64,000 bases of DNA from Saururus chinensis (GCA_035235625.1 CP141145.1:42884668-42948667); one strand, 5' to 3'; shown: positions 1-14,112, counted from the first letter of the stretch. The notes: generated by a model from the letters alone, not told the origin. A program made the numbers and translations.

Positions 1-2155
1 GCAATCTCTATATAAGGTCATATGCATTTGTAGTAGGGCTTTGTTGAAGTATGTTGATAACCATGAAAAGAATGTACTTGAGATATGATAGCTATATACA
101 TCATCCCTTGTGGGTGATATAAGAATAAATATAAAATTTTGTGGGTTTTATAGATATATGTAAAAACTCAAGGGTCAAATAGAAAAAATTCTCTCATCAA
201 ATACGCGTTGTTAGAGAGAAAGCGACCCTTAAATTTTATCAAGTCAATTAGAGGGGTGTTAACGAGCAGAGTATTATTGAGCTTTAGAGTGCTCAATCTT
301 GAGCTTGCAACTATAATTTCGAGCTCAAGTCGTGCTCAAATTGAGTTCGAGTTGAGTTCGAACCGAGTAGAGTTGCTAGGCCTTGTGATCATTGCTTAGT
401 TTTATAATTAGTAACCCAATGGTATTTAGAGAAAAATCACTAAAACGGACATAGTTAGTAAGTGGTCAATGTGTTATATTAGAAAATCAAATGAACTAGT
501 CTTCATTGATTTTAATTTTCTAAGGAGGGAGTAAAATTTTATAAAAAAATGGTTCTATATCTCGTGAGATGTATTATATAATTCTTCAGCAAAAAGCCTC
601 GTGTAATTATATATGAAAAAAGTAAAAATGATATATTTTATGAAAAAAGGTAAAACTTGGAGACTTAAAATTTATATATAATGTGTAATATATGCACGTG
701 TCTATTTAAAAAAAATAATGCACTTGATATGATTTTATGCTTTTATCGAGCTTTGAGTTGAGCTGAACACAAGGATGTTTGAATTTGGCTTGACTAACTT
801 TAAGTTTGAGCTCGAATGTGTGTAGAGCTTTCAAGCTTAATTTAACGACTCTATGAGCTAAGTCACTAGAAATGAATTCTAGACCAATGTTTATCACCTT
901 AAAAGTAAACACCTGTGGGCGCTTTAAAAGTAAGAAGCAAACACCAGATTTGAAGTAAAGAGTATTGGGTTATAAAATAAACAAAATAAGATTTTCATTT
1001 TCTAACTGCTAAAGCCTTTGAGAAACACAATCATTTCGTTGGAGGCAGTTGTACACCAATTTTGTTTAGTTGGTTCTAAGTGTCGCACTTGGTGGACACT
1101 TATACTTAAGGAGGGGTTTTGAAATATAAAATAAGTGAATAAAATTTTTATCTCCCAATGGCTCCACATTTTGGGAAACACTCTTATCTAACCTAAAAAG
1201 TATGCCCACGCACTTGTCCTCATTCAACCATTCTTCATAAGAAACCAGGAATTTTTGTGAGAGAGGAAAGTGGTTTGTGATTAATGAGAACAGTCTCATG
1301 GCTTGCAGTTGCCGGGAGACGGTGTAAAGGTACAATGTGCATGCATAGCAAATTAGTCGGCAATTCGGTTCCATGAAAAAAAGATAGAAACGGTCATGTC
1401 TAATGTTTAACCTTCTTTCGAGAGAGCTGGGCCCCTAAGGCCTAAAGTTTCTTACAAAAAGATAAAACATATACATACCTCTTTCAGAATTTCAGGGCTG
1501 AAGTACTTCGTGATCTATGGTAGATAGATTTGCTATCCTGGCTGAGTTCGTCAATGGAAGAGCATGACTCAGTTCTAGATACAGTTCGTCTCTATATCTA
1601 GAATCACCGACAGTCTCTGTGCAAATGAAACACTAATATGCACTTATCTGTCAAACGAAAAACACTTAGAAGCTTTAATAATAGTGGCAGTTATATTGAG
1701 AAGAATATTAAAATGAACAATGCACCAATACCCTCCCTCCGAGCTTGTGTTTAATTAAACTAATTAACAAATTTGCGTTGTTGCATTCCTAAGATTTTGA
1801 TTCTCAAGTGGAGAGATGTATTCCCAATATACTGAAATTTACATTCATTGGCTAGCCATTAGTGCTGGCCCTTGAATCAGAACTGCACCCAAGAATTGAC
1901 GGTCTTCTTTGTGCAGTAGTGGAGTGGTTCTATTGAAAAAACAATAGCAAGTGGAAAGGGGTCACCCACAACACCAGTGCTCCCTGTCATAGTTTCATTG
2001 TAACTCCTACCCAATCGCTATATTCCAAATCTGTTCCACCCAATTGCCAATTGTACTTGCTTTGTTTATTCCCCATCAGCTTGATCACAGATTGAATACC
2101 ATCTTGTGAGATCTTTCAACCTCGAAATGAAGTTAAAATGTGAGCGCATGACCCA

Positions 2156-2656
2156 CTAGTTTAGTACTACCCAAGTGGGCATTGAAGGAAGAACCTTCCC
2201 ACATGTTTCTCCTTCCAAAATTTTACTAGTGGAAACATGTCTCATGACTACGGTATCATAAAACTGTGTGTGCGTGTGTTCATGAATGCGTGCACACGCA
2301 TACCAGAGCAAACCCAACCGTAATTCTGACCTGTGCACTTGAGCAAAGAATCTTTCCATCAATGGAAAGTCAGGGTCCACCAGCCAACCTGTCACGTCTT
2401 TTCCAACGACATGAGCTTGCCCTTTCAAGGAGGTGAAGGGAACAGTACATTACACGAAGCTAATTCCAAGCACCTGCAAAGTCACATTGGATTCGGTAGT
2501 GGTCAATTTTATGTTGTCCGGTAAAACCCACTTTCCTATTCCATCAAAGGTAAGGCCTATTGTACAGAGAAAATAAGTAAGAAAACCGTTCTCCATCTTG
2601 TAACTACTAAATGGCTCTAGTTCTCTGCTAAGCTTGAAGCCCTGAATACAATACAT
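2156..2656 (-). pseudogene. Unidentified coding-like relic
   Basis: One minus-strand frame stays open for about 500 bases, interrupted only by a stop near 2450-2452. The translation looks protein-like, with segments such as LTFDGIGKWVLPDN and TGWLVDPDFPLMERFFAQ, rather than low complexity. I do not recognise the family. Minus-strand sequence further downstream (about 1860-2110) also has short protein-like stretches. It could be a decayed gene, exons of an unrecognised gene, or chance. No start codon context, splice sites or promoter convinced me. Confidence 0.2.
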
Positions 2657-3703
2657 AATTGAACATTTCGCTTCAACTTCTTGTTTTTGGTTTTGTGCTT
2701 TTAATCACACGTTTAACTCTTCAACTTATCTCTATTTAAAAAAAACACGTTTACTGATATGCACATTATCAATGTGCCACACGTTTAGTCTAATCATAAC
2801 TGATACACCATATTTGAAGTAGAAATCATCATACAAATATCAAACCTCGTTTCTAGAGAGTAGATATACTACCGGCAAACAAAGACCAACCTATTATTTG
2901 ATCAATATTTTTGAATTATGTGCATTTACTCTATTAGTAAGTGGACCGAATCCTGCGTCTCTTGAATTAAGAATTTGATGCATAGGAAAAGATTAATCTA
3001 GATCAATGTACAAAGAGTGTGGAGACAAAGAGCACCAACCTCCCAGGCCGGCCTTTTGCTTAAAAAATACTTCTGATGCAGTTAGAACTAAAACTATTAA
3101 CGCCAAAGTCCCGAGAAGAATACGCTGACAGATCTGAAAGGAATTTAGTAATTTGTCTCCTCGGCCATAGCCTTAATATGCCTTATTACTACCTTCTACA
3201 TGTTAAGTACAAACATAACCTTCTTTCCTAAAACAGCCACCAAACTCACTGGGGCCTCTAATTATATTTTAATTATGTACTTTTAGTTTTAAACGAAATC
3301 ACTAATCATGGCTAGCCTTTTGGGTACTTGCACGGCGATCGTGCCTTGGAAAAGAAGTACCTCAATGACAGATAAACATGTATCCACCCAATGGTATCTC
3401 CTTGATTAAATATGCTCTCCAATAATTTCCTTTGTTTACAACCGTGCGACTTGCAATGCACATAATATTAATCTATTTACTTACTGTCAAATTCTAAGAA
3501 AAATGTTGATTAAATGATTACGTCTTCCAACATAATGGGGTTGTACGTAGGGCCGGCCCATTGCAGCCACCAACTTAGTCCTGATCAAAAGTGATAGAAA
3601 GGAAGTATCACTCCCCTAGTCCCTTGGTCATGTGTTGAAGGGGAGAGTTTGCTCCCCTCTAACAATGAACCCAACATAAGAAATGTATGTCAGCCTTTAA
3701 TAT

Positions 3704-4045
3704 TTGAGATCAATAGTGTATACATTGGCATATGTTAGCACCATTATCACTAGTGCTAACATGTGCTAGTGTGTGTGTGTGCTATTAATCTCATGGATGA
3801 ATGACTTTTATGTGTTTTTTATGTTAGGCTCATTATCAAGGTGGAGCATTAAAAATGCTTTTGTTGATTTGAACGCTTGGTTGAACCGGGTGGTAACTTA
3901 TGTAAAAATGGTGAAGTTTTTTCATATAATGACATGATAGCTTAGGGTAGATACTAATGTTAATATGCACTATTATATGTGCCATTGATCTTAAATATCA
4001 ATGGTTCCTATGCATAACGTACACTAGGCTCATTTGAAGAGGAGT
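3704..4045. repeat. Two copies of a dispersed palindromic repeat family
   Basis: Two neighbouring copies (3704-3845 and 3955-4045) share a framework. It runs from a 'gatcaatag' or 'cattgatcttaaatatcaatgg' type start, through GCTAACATGTGCTAGT-like palindromic words, to a conserved tail resembling TATGTGTTTTTTATGTTAGG followed by CTCAT. Related copies occur at 15955-16085, 16765-16895 and 50008-50140. Copy number and the short palindromes suggest a miniature element, but I could not define terminal inverted repeats or target duplications. Confidence 0.5.
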
Positions 4046-4399
4046 ATAAAAAACTCTTCTAGTAGTAGTGGTAGTAGTAGTAGTGGTAGTAAGGAAAAAG
4101 GAGAGGTGAATATATCGCAGTGGTGCAACTTGTAAAGGAGCTCTAGACGTGCCATCTTCCAATGCAAAAAGTGGGAAAGAAGAAGAGTTGAAACGTGGAC
4201 AAATAGTCAAGAACAACAGAAGTTAGTCACATTTCATAGGGTCCACTTGGTGTGATTGCTTAATGCATTGTACAACATTTGGTGACAGAGACCAAAGGAT
4301 GGCGAAATGGCAAGTAGTCTTTAGCATTTCCAAGTTCCAACTTGCAAAGTCTTTGCCCTAAGCATAAGTAGGTATGATATTTTACTTGTATTTGCCTAA

Positions 4400-6680
4400 G
4401 TCATTAATAATTTATATGTAGTTTTTGTTAATTTTGTATATTAGTAATTGTTGCAATGAAGTAAACTTACAAAAATTTTAAAACTTAAAATTCAAATTAA
4501 GGTGGTGATGTAGCAGCAATGTAAATTCATAAGTAGGTATCTTGTTGAAAATATAATTTACCGAAAGCATAGCTTTTTTTACACATGTTTTGGCGTAATT
4601 CATTACTTATTAACATGATATTTATCATTTATTTTAAAGTTCTATTTTTTCTGTTCAATAACTCTATTTTACTTAGGTGAATAAGGTAATCTAGTTTGGT
4701 GTATAATACCATGTTGTGAACAGAATTCACTAAAATGTAATTCATATTCCTCATTTCTATCACTTCTTAGAACTTTTATCTTCTTGCCAAGTAAATTATG
4801 AGCCTTTGTTTTGTATAATATAAGCATGTCTATAACTTCATCTTTACTTCTCAACAAGTACATATAACAATATCCAGTGCAATTGTTAATAAATGTACTA
4901 AAATATTGTTTACCTCTTCTTATTTGAACAAGTTTTATGTAACAAACATTGGTGTGAATTAAATAAAGAAGTTTAGTACTTCTTTTAATGCTTTAGAATG
5001 ATTTCCTTATCAATTTTGATTCCACATAAGTCATATTTATAATTAGAGTCAATATTAAATTTATGCAGATATTTCATATTAATCAATCTTCATATAACGT
5101 CATAATTAACATATCCTAATCTACCATACCACATATCACATGACTCAATTATAAAAGAAGAAGCATTAGCATTCTTAATATTAGCAATAGGTATGTCAAT
5201 ATATTGAGCTTGAAAAGCTCTTCATTGAGATACCTTTTTTCCACATACATCTCACTCTTAATACAAACTTGTTTGATTTAAACACCAAATTGAACTTATT
5301 CTTCATCAGCAATATCTTGACACTAAATTCTTTCAAATTTCTAACACATACAACACATTGTTGAGTGAGTTTCTTGCCCAAAGTCATCTTGAGCACTACC
5401 TTTCTAGTAGCTTCTACCTCGGCAGTAGAAGAATTATCCGTAAAAAGTTTGCCATTTTTTACCAGTAGATAAGAAAAGAATATTTTTCTATTTGAGAACA
5501 CATTACGTGTGACCCCAATGTCCACCCACTGTTCCCTTGCATTAGTGACCATGTTCACTTCAAAAATCATAGCAAAAAGGCTAATGTCATTCATGTTGTT
5601 AGAAAGAATATACACTTCAGTCACGTTGGCTTATGTATTTTTCTTCTTGAAATCCTCTTGCTTCTTCTGCTTGTGACAATCCTTAGCCTTGTGGCCTTGT
5701 TTGTCGCACACATAGCACTTACCCTTAAATTTGGCTTTTTTAAAGTCATTGTTTGACTATCCTCCATGATTTTTCCTCTTCCTGTTATTGAAGTTCTTGT
5801 TTTTCTACTCTTATTCCACAAACTTTGGGTTCTCACCCATGATCCACAATTTTTTTTCATAAGCATGATTGTCCTCTTCAATCATCAACCTTACAATTAA
5901 GTCTTCGATGTTCATCTCCTTGTGTTTATGCTTCAAGTAATTCTTAAAGTCGTTCCAAGATTGTGGTAATTTTTCAATTATAGCAGCCACCTAAAAGGAT
6001 TCACTCAAAGTCATACATTCTGCATGCATATTACATAGGATCACTTAGAGTTCTTGGACTTGATTAATTATAGTCTTAGAATCCATCATTTTGAAGTCTA
6101 GGAATTTGCCTACAATAAATTTCTTTGTGCCAGCATCTTCCATTTTGTACTTCTTATCTAAGGATTCTCATAGTGCTTTCACACTCTTCATTTGACTATA
6201 CACATTGTAGTGTGTGTTGTCCAGCCATTGAGAATATAATTTCAGCATACAAAGTCTACATGTTTCTATGCATCAATTACCACAGTAACTTGTTTGTCAT
6301 CATTTTTCTCCTCAGTTAGAACAAGAACATCCTCTTGTATGAATTAAACCAAATTCAATGTGGTAATATAGAATAGCATCTTTTGTTGTTATCTCTTAAA
6401 ATTGGCACCACTAAACTTTTTTGGCTTCTCCCCTTTCACTTGAATAAGAACATGAGTAGTCATAGTAGTGAGATTTATGACCGGAGTCATATTGGTACCC
6501 TCTTGAGCCATTTCTATTTTAATAAATAGAAGATAATCTCAGTTTCGAAATGTTAAAATTACAACAATAAAGTACAAAAAAATATATAATTTTGTCTTAA
6601 GATTGTTAATTCTGTACCTTAGTAATTGTTGCGATGAAGTAAACTTACAGAAAGTCAAGAACTTGAAGATCGAATTAAGC
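4400..6680 (-). mobile_element. Truncated Ty1/Copia retrotransposon (gag to integrase, no RT)
   Basis: Read on the minus strand, a gag start (MAQEGTNMTP) lies at about 6512. It is followed by a gag region broken by stops and then a zinc knuckle near 5660-5730 (C-x2-C-x4-H-x4-C pattern within CYVCDKQGHKAKDC). Next comes protease or linker sequence at 5196-5624. An integrase core fragment at 4669-4863 contains the LRSDRNEEY motif around a catalytic Asp. Reverse transcriptase and RNase H are missing, and coding stops at about 4669. A direct repeat around 4424-4500 and 6605-6680 (shared core TTAGTAATTGTTGC, then ATGAAGTAAACTTAC) flanks the interior and probably marks LTR remains. Stops and frameshifts show the copy is dead. 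Confidence 0.8.
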
Positions 6681-6799
6681 ATTGAACTTTCTGTCCTTAA
6701 GACATAATTACATCCTCCCTAATGATTCTTAGGATTACTTGGGTGTTTGTCTCCCAAGATAAGATGATCCACCAAACATTGTAGAAGCACCTTCACACA

Positions 6800-8800
6800 A
6801 CATACATGCAATGTCCATGATTTTTTGTGACATTTTTGCTATTTTTAGCTCATTTTCCAATGGGGAAATTTGATGGTTTGGCATATTATTTTATTTTTTA
6901 TTTTCCTCGATACTCATGTCATAGAGCAACGTGTCAGCCTTACTTATGGCTCGTAGGCTCATTGCGCCATAGAAGAATTGGCGTGAAAAAGGAAGAAAAA
7001 GAAAAGAGAGAAAATGAGAAAGAGAAGAGAGAATAAAAAAAAGAGATGAAGGATCGGGTTAGGCAAACCCAAGATCAATCCAAAACAAAGACCTCCCCCT
7101 CGGTTCCTCTCTGGGTGAGCCTGGAGGCATGGCTGCGAACCTCTGTTCGGCTTGCCATGGTCTGGCGAAAACAGAGCTATAGCCCTAAGACAAGGGTCGG
7201 CCTACTATTGTGGGCTCCTCCCTAGCCCAGTGATGGCAGTGGGCCAACCCTCCTTGCTGAATCTACCTTCCTCTCCTCTCCTCCCTTTCTCCCGTCTGCT
7301 CTCTAGTTTTTTGCCCCCTTCTCGTGAGCCACTGGCTACAATTGGTTGCAAACTTGCAGTTGAATAGTCCCGCTGAACTTAGTTCAGCCTGCCGCAGCCT
7401 GGCAAAGATGGAGGTGATGTCCTTCACAGCTTATTCGGCTACTTCAACCCTCCTCAGGAAATGTACAATCACCCCTCTTCCTCTGTTTCCCATTTTTAGA
7501 GCCGCCATGGCGAGACAAGGGTAGGCCGGATTTAGCATGGCTCTACCTTGGATCGGCGATGATGGTAGGGCCACTCCTGCCTAGCCTTGTCGGCCTTGTC
7601 CCCCCCACTAGCTTGGTTTCGCCTGGTCAATACTTATACCCACTATTTTTGGTTCCGAGATGACTTTTGCTGGCCAATCATGGCCAGTCGGCCTCTGGCC
7701 ATTTCGTCGTGGCATGGCAACTATGAGTGGTCGTTGCCCTCAAACTGGTTTGATCTCCTTCATCTCCTACACCTATGCCTTCTATCAGAGCTACAACCCC
7801 CTCGCTTCTGAGTGTGTCTCTAGCTACCACTGACGATCAGATGTTGAACCTTCATTCGTCGTGGGCTCTACCTAGACCTAGCGATGGCGATGGACCACCG
7901 TAGTTGGTCCAGACTCCTCCCCTTCTATGAGCTCCGATCAACACTATTTTTATTCTTGTGCAGCCAGTAGTCAGCCTCCATATGACCTTTGATCGATAAG
8001 CCTTTATACGGCGACACCTCACAATGCTCACCTCGCTTCAAGCTTTCAGTCCAGGCTTCACCTCCTCTGCCCATCACAAACCGGACCCGCTACTTTCCTT
8101 GATCCTTTTGTGTTCAAGCGAGTTCTACCCTTTTGATTTTTCTCTTGGGCATTGAACAGAACTGCCATCAGCCTTTATCGGCCACCACCTGCCATGGTTC
8201 ATAGGCCCTCTAGGACTTTGGGCCATTTCCGTTCAGTCGGCTCCCCTTCTATTTACACTATTGACAGCATGTGTAGGTTGTTGCATGTATGATTCAAGGT
8301 TTAGGCACTGATTTTATGTTGCTTGACCGTTAGATGGCTCTACCACTGACTATATTTGACCCTCATAGACCTCATCCACCTCTCCTAGTCATCTTGATCC
8401 TACCCACACCCTTTGCCCCTTATGTGGGCCATAGTTAATGCAAAATCACTGCCATTGGGTGTTTTCTATGGCCAATTTTGACGTCTTGCGGCCGACCAAG
8501 TACTTCACAACCACTAGCCAACCTTCAATTAGTTCATCTCGACTTCAGGTCATACTTTCTATTTCTTTTGGCACAACCCTTACTCCTAGCCACCTTTAGT
8601 GTGCCACCATGGATTGCAAATTTTGTAGCACAGACTTTGGTTACCCCATATTGTCATAATTACTTCCGGTTATTCCTAAATCTCAGAACAACATCTCTCT
8701 CAACAAGGCGATGTTTTTGGCCACCAACTCCACCATCAATGCTACCACCGTTGTGTCTTCGCCATCAAACTTCATAGATTACAAGATAGGGGACTTTGAA
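6800..8800. other. C/T-rich block of unclear origin
   Basis: Between about 7050 and 8800 the base composition changes sharply from the AT-rich surroundings to C- and T-rich sequence. Words such as GGCCA, CTCCTCC and AGCGATGGCGATGGACC recur (compare about 7220-7240 with 7880-7900). Several short plus-strand open frames exist, but none reads as a known protein and none shows consistent splice signals. It may be the non-coding interior or LTR of a large retroelement, or captured 5' UTR-like sequence. Confidence 0.35.
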
Positions 8801-9017
8801 CTCAGAATTTTATGATAGTATGCTTTGAATGTATTGAAACATATTGGGATTATATGATTCAACGTTTAGGGTGTAGGGTTATAAAACTTATTATTATAAT
8901 TAATTTGGATCTAGCGAATGTTGCCTTGTTGTTGGTTGCCTATATACGTATTAGATATTATTCCAATACGATCGGATCCGAATATAGTTCTGCCTAACGG
9001 CTACTACGTACATCAGG

Positions 9018-10754
9018 TATCACAAATCATATACATTAAAATACATATATATTAATATCCCATCAAAATCATACTGAAATTTGTAATCTATTGGAGTTAA
9101 GCGAAACTTAATAAATCAATGAAATAGTATATCTCGCTCTACCACAAAGCAGGATCGAGCACATACACATGTCTTTCTCTATCACTAAGTTGAGATCGAA
9201 CAACACACACCACATGTCTCGCTCTACCCTAGAGCGAGACAAAACATAACAAGTCACATCAAAGCATAGCAGATTAGAACACAAAAGATCAAAGTATGTC
9301 ATGACACTTCAGATCATATCAAATAAAGCATAGCAAAGCAATTCAAATCAGAACATATTATATCCTAACAATTCATACATCTTAATTAGTACATTATTAT
9401 CACTAATTAAGATGTATAGGCGTATAAATAATTTAACATCCTAAGTTAACTACTTAAGATGTAAATGTATTCTCATATAAAAGATCAGGTTTACTTACCT
9501 ATAGAAGACATCGGAAGCGACAGTGTTTTGAGCTATTCAATTCTTCAGAGCGACCTCCTTTCTAATACAGATATGGCGAGGAGAATCTCCTTCAAAGTAG
9601 GCAGACATAGCATCCCTTAACTTGGGGATGTTCCTTACTTCCCGTACTTAGAGCTGATGGATAGGATATCCTCTTTTCGGAGACATCTTTCTCCTTTCGT
9701 GCTTGTGAACTATAGGCAAAGTCTCCCTTTAGCTCAGGGATGCCTCTCTTATTGGGTGGTGGAGGACAGGGCCTCCCCGATTTGGATTGATTCTCTCGTT
9801 GTGACCCGGCAATTGCGGACAAAACTTCGTCTTATTTGTGGCCCATTTTTTTCTTCGGTGCTCGAGGATGATAGGTAGGGCATCTCCTTATATCAGGGCA
9901 TGTCCTCCTCATATAGTCTTCAACTTGAAGAAATGACCCCTCCATTGCATAGAGCATACTTGATTTAGTTAAGAACGACTCTTGAATGGACTAAATCGGA
10001 GCTAAAATGCTCAGAAATAGAGAAAAAGAAGTTTGTCGGTGCTCAGGGACAACAGGCAAGACCTCTCCTCCTCTTGGGGTGTTTCCTCCTTATACAGTCT
10101 CTAACTCGAAGAAATGACCACTCCATTGCGTAGAGCATACTTGATTTACTCAACAACGCCTCTTGAATGGCCTTAATCGGACTCAGAATGCTAAAAAATA
10201 AGGGAGAAGAAGATCTAACTGAAAAGAACCGAAATGGGGTAATTATAGCCCCCCCGAGCTGCCGATTTAAAACCACGGTGTCGCGATACCGCTACTATGC
10301 CACATCGAACTACGGAGCAGTCAGAAATAGCAGTGCCTATTGTTTCACGCACCTACACGTAACATGCACGGTGACAAGCATCGCGGTTGTACATGATGCG
10401 TGCGTCTATTGTGCGCACGTTATGTTTCTTTTTTCTTTTTCTTTATTTTTTTTATTTATATATATCCAAATCTTCAAACTCGTGTAACTTCCTACCCTGG
10501 ATTTTGATTCGTGCGTCCTTGGTATCATTGGACTTGTATCGATGAGCCATTTGATATACCCACTTAAAGAAGTATATTGTGCTCTTTTCAAGTGGATACC
10601 GCCTATTTTTCATGTTTCTCAAGGTCATAAATTTCGGTCTAGACCTTCGTTTCTCCCGATTTGTTACGCTCATTTCTTTGAGCTCTACTCATATACGAAG
10701 GTTTAAACCTTTGAAACCCATGGCTAAACGTACTTAAAAAAGCGGGGTGTTACA
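9018..10754 (-). mobile_element. Gypsy-like LTR sequence, minus orientation
   Basis: At 10744-10754 the plus strand reads GGGGTGTTACA, the complement of TGTAACACCCC, a common 5' LTR start in plant Gypsy elements. Sequence below it on the minus strand has the long, low-coding character of such LTRs. It includes a tandemly repeated ~180 bp unit (9856-10214) and a ~48 bp imperfect repeat near 9130-9240. A possible other end is the TATCAC at 9018. I found no clean target-site duplication, so the lower boundary is tentative. Confidence 0.4.
9856..10214. repeat. Tandem duplication, about 180 bp unit, two copies
   Basis: Copy 1 (about 9856-10036) and copy 2 (about 10037-10214) both begin GGTGCTC. 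Both contain GAAGAAATGACC, then CCTCCATTGC (or CTCCATTGCG), TAGAGCATACTTGATTTA, CTCTTGAATGG and a closing AAAATGCTC- or AGAATGCTA-like segment. Divergence is moderate. The repeat lies inside Gypsy-like LTR sequence. Confidence 0.7.
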
Positions 10755-12000
10755 GTAAGAGTGCAACATAATTGCATAAGTATAACGTACATAATAAAAG
10801 GCAAAAAGTAACAACAATAAGTAAGGTAGTAGTAAAGAAGTTCATAACGGAAATGAGATTTGAGGGGCTTAGTTTGAGGATTTTTTGAGTAAGATTATTT
10901 ATCCATAAAGTGGATGGTGAGGAATGTATGAATATGTAATATGTTTATGGTGAGCTATGATTATAAGATGGATGTGTTAAGTAAAGTTTGTTGCCCTAAC
11001 GAACAAGGGTTTCAGAATGAGTCAGCTTCGGATTGATCAGTGGAAGACTATAAGATTGAAAATTTTTATGGCATAATTATACCACATATATTATTTAATT
11101 TAAACTTGAATTATAAGCAAAGTTAATATGAAGCTAGCATTCTAAGTATGAGACCTGAGGATTTTAATGAATTAAGTTTTGTGTTTGAGCTAGCTGATGA
11201 GTCAGTTGAGCTTTTCTCATGTCTTGTCATGATGTTTATCCTGCAAGATGTTTTTTATTTGTTGTATTTAAGCACAAATGTCTAATGTTTTGTTGAGAGC
11301 AATATATGTTTTTAATTTTTTTCTTAGTAATGTATTAAGCTTAGATATTTGATGTTTAATTAAGAGCACAACAAGTTCATAAAATTATGAACAAGACTGT
11401 AAATGTAAAATTCTAAGTAAATATTTAAGAGTAAGACTGGAAATATATGTTTCTGAGCATGACTTTAACAATAAGAATTTGAGTAAAATGGTACGAGTAA
11501 GGCTTTAAGAATGTTTCGAGCGACTGTAAGTGTAAGCATCGTATGAGTAAGGCATAAGTGTAAGAGAGGTAAGATGGTATGTGTTTGTGCATCTCTGATG
11601 TGTTTGTATATTTTTATGCTTCGTGTTTGAGTTGCATGAACACATCTATGTATGGACTTACGAAGTTCACTCTTTAGAACTCCCCTACTGAGTATTTTCT
11701 ACTAAGTATAAAAATACTTATTTTACCTTTCTTCTTAGTCCAATGTTTAGGAGGCTTTTGCAAGTTTGTGACAGAGAGCTCCTAGAGATAGATGCTTATT
11801 TTTGTAGGTGGATCGGTTGTTGTTGGCTCATTTTGAGCCTTTATTATTATTTATATCACGATCTCATGTATTGGGTGACAGGAAAATAAAGATGTTTATA
11901 TTTTTTGGACTTGTAATTTGAATCAGACTATGGACAATTTATAAGACTGTACTCAGGGATGCCTGGGATAGATTTGTTTTTAAGCCTATGATCATGACAA
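10755..12000. other. Non-coding sequence, possibly another Gypsy LTR
   Basis: No gene is visible. The part around 11670-12000 resembles the 3' portion of large Gypsy LTRs: an ACTGAG(T)-type motif near 11690, a purine-rich stretch, and a segment ending GATCATGACA at about 11999, similar in form to the LTR end at 60783. I could not define the left end or a target duplication. Confidence 0.3.
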
Positions 12001-12780
12001 TTTATTTAATACGTTTATTTTTTAGTAGCACCTTAAAATATTTGGTTTTATCGTACGATGTTTGATTAAAAAAAATATATGAGAAAATTTGATGTGTGAT
12101 CTTTTAAATTATAAAAGTGTTTTTACATGTTTCATATTTCGTTATTTTTCCTTGTTTATAGTCATTATATTGCAAAAAAATTCTATAAAGTTTTAAGAAA
12201 ATATTTATAAAAATCTCATATGTTACAATATGCATCGAACCACGCTTATGCAATCACTCTCACATAAAGACGATAGGAAAATTCAAGTTTTTATAATGCA
12301 AAAAAAGAAATTTCATTGTTTTAAATAACACAAAAAATTCTCGTTGAAGACAACTTGTCCCGTTGAAACAGATGTGTCTACCCATTAATGAACACATTTA
12401 AGTTAAGAGAAAATTGGACCTATTTCGGATTAAGATAAAGGAAAATAAATTAATCCCAAAAATAATTATCTCGTTGACCCAACCCGGCCTGGCTAGCTGC
12501 GCATGCTAGCCAACGCGGTTAGACGATGACGACAACGCGTGTGAGTTTGCCACCCATGTGCATAGGTTCAATTATGTATCTCCCCCATAAAAGTGGGGTG
12601 GCCTAAGGGCCAAACTTATGCCTTATATACCAACACCATCTCCATCTTCTAGGCAATGTGAGACTATTCATAACCTTTAACCAATTTACATTTGTGTTCT
12701 CATTCACATGAAAATGGGTAACCCACTTTCCAACAATTTCAACATAATTGTACATGTGATGACATTTGAGAAACATAGGA

Positions 12781-12946
12781 CTCCCTCCATTTTATATTAA
12801 TAACTTCATTTAGGAAAAAAGTTTGTTCCATATTAATAGCTCTATTTTATTAAATTTAAGTGGTTGGGTTCTTAAAAAAGAGTATCATAAACTTATTTGT
12901 CTTTTTCTTAAATGTAGGTTATCATTCAATAAAAACCATCATTTTT

Positions 12947-12994
<48 letters not shown>

Positions 12995-12999
12995 GGGAG
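12781..12999. mobile_element. Stowaway-type MITE with an expanded AT run
   Basis: It begins CTCCCTCC and ends GGAGGGAG-like (AGAGGGAGTA). It shares with the other copies in this window an interior containing TTCCATATTAATAGCTC, GAGTATCATAA and an AATAAAAACCAT-like stretch. An alternating AT tract of about 45 bases (about 12948-12990) sits just inside the right end and seems to have replaced or expanded the right terminal part. Confidence 0.7.
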
Positions 13000-14112
13000 T
13001 ACCAACAAGCTATGCCTCACCCAAAATTTCTCAATGTGCGTACATACATAGCATTATGCAATGTTTAAAAACTCAAGAGTTAGACAAGACTCCTAAGGCC
13101 TTGGAGCCGAATTGACTTGGAGTCCATCACAATGGAGTCATGAAGGATACAATTTGTACATTTGTGCTAATCAAAATTTGGCAAATATCATAGGATATAT
13201 TTGATCTAAAGTATAAAAAACTTTCAAAATTATCAAATGGTTGGCTTTAATAATAAAAAGACCTTCCCATTAAGACAAAAAAAGATGTTGAGTAGATAAA
13301 TGACAATACAATCAATTTTCTAAACATAAGGATGTAGTTAAACAAAATTTTATTTTCCATAGTCACAAAATCAAGCATTTAGATGTAAAATATCATCAAG
13401 AAAGTAATTCATAGACTAAATATAACTAGAGATTGTTCACTATAGTTTATTTCTCCTAATGTAAGTATTTGGAGTACAACAATATCTACTTATAAATCTT
13501 AATTTTATGGTATAAGTTTTATTTGAATGTTTTCATTTATTATGCAACTGTGATAAAATGAAGTAGGGTGTTGACACTAATTGTTTATTGAAATATCACT
13601 TAAAAAAAATAAATGACATATACAAGGATTCCTTTTATCATCACTAGTAAGCTATTGATAAATAAATAAATAAAACACATTAATTATAACATTGGTTTCA
13701 ATAAAGCAGTAATAATTATCATAAATTCAGGATTAATTCTATTTATGAGGTATAAATAAAATAACTTACTAAAAGATAATTTTATGTAAAATAAATAGTT
13801 TGGCCAAGGTAGAAGAAACTCGGTGAGCTGAAGTTAATTGCATTAACAAGAAAGTCATATTTATTGAAATCAACAATGGAATCAAGTTTGACTCAGTTTG
13901 TGAAAGAGTCAAACTGACTTGAAAAGTTTTTGAAGTAAAAAAATGAGCATTATAACTTTGGCCTTATGATTAACATTTAACGAGACCTACCTCTAATGAT
14001 GGGTCCGGTCATGTTTCCGAGCTCCTTTCACTCTAAGTGCCCCTCCAAATAAGAACCATTTATGCATGCTATTACGCTTTATTGTAAAATTGAATGTGGT
14101 CTACTTAATGTA

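Larger units (their letters stand above)
1..4380. other. AT-rich intergenic region with no confident gene
   Basis: I see no supported gene here. The stretch is AT-rich, with frequent stops in all frames. It contains two copies of a dispersed palindromic repeat (3704-3845 and 3955-4045), a short GT run near 3768-3781 and a TAG/GTA-rich run near 4058-4090. One stretch on the minus strand (2156-2656) reads through with a single stop and is listed separately as a possible coding relic. Confidence 0.5.
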
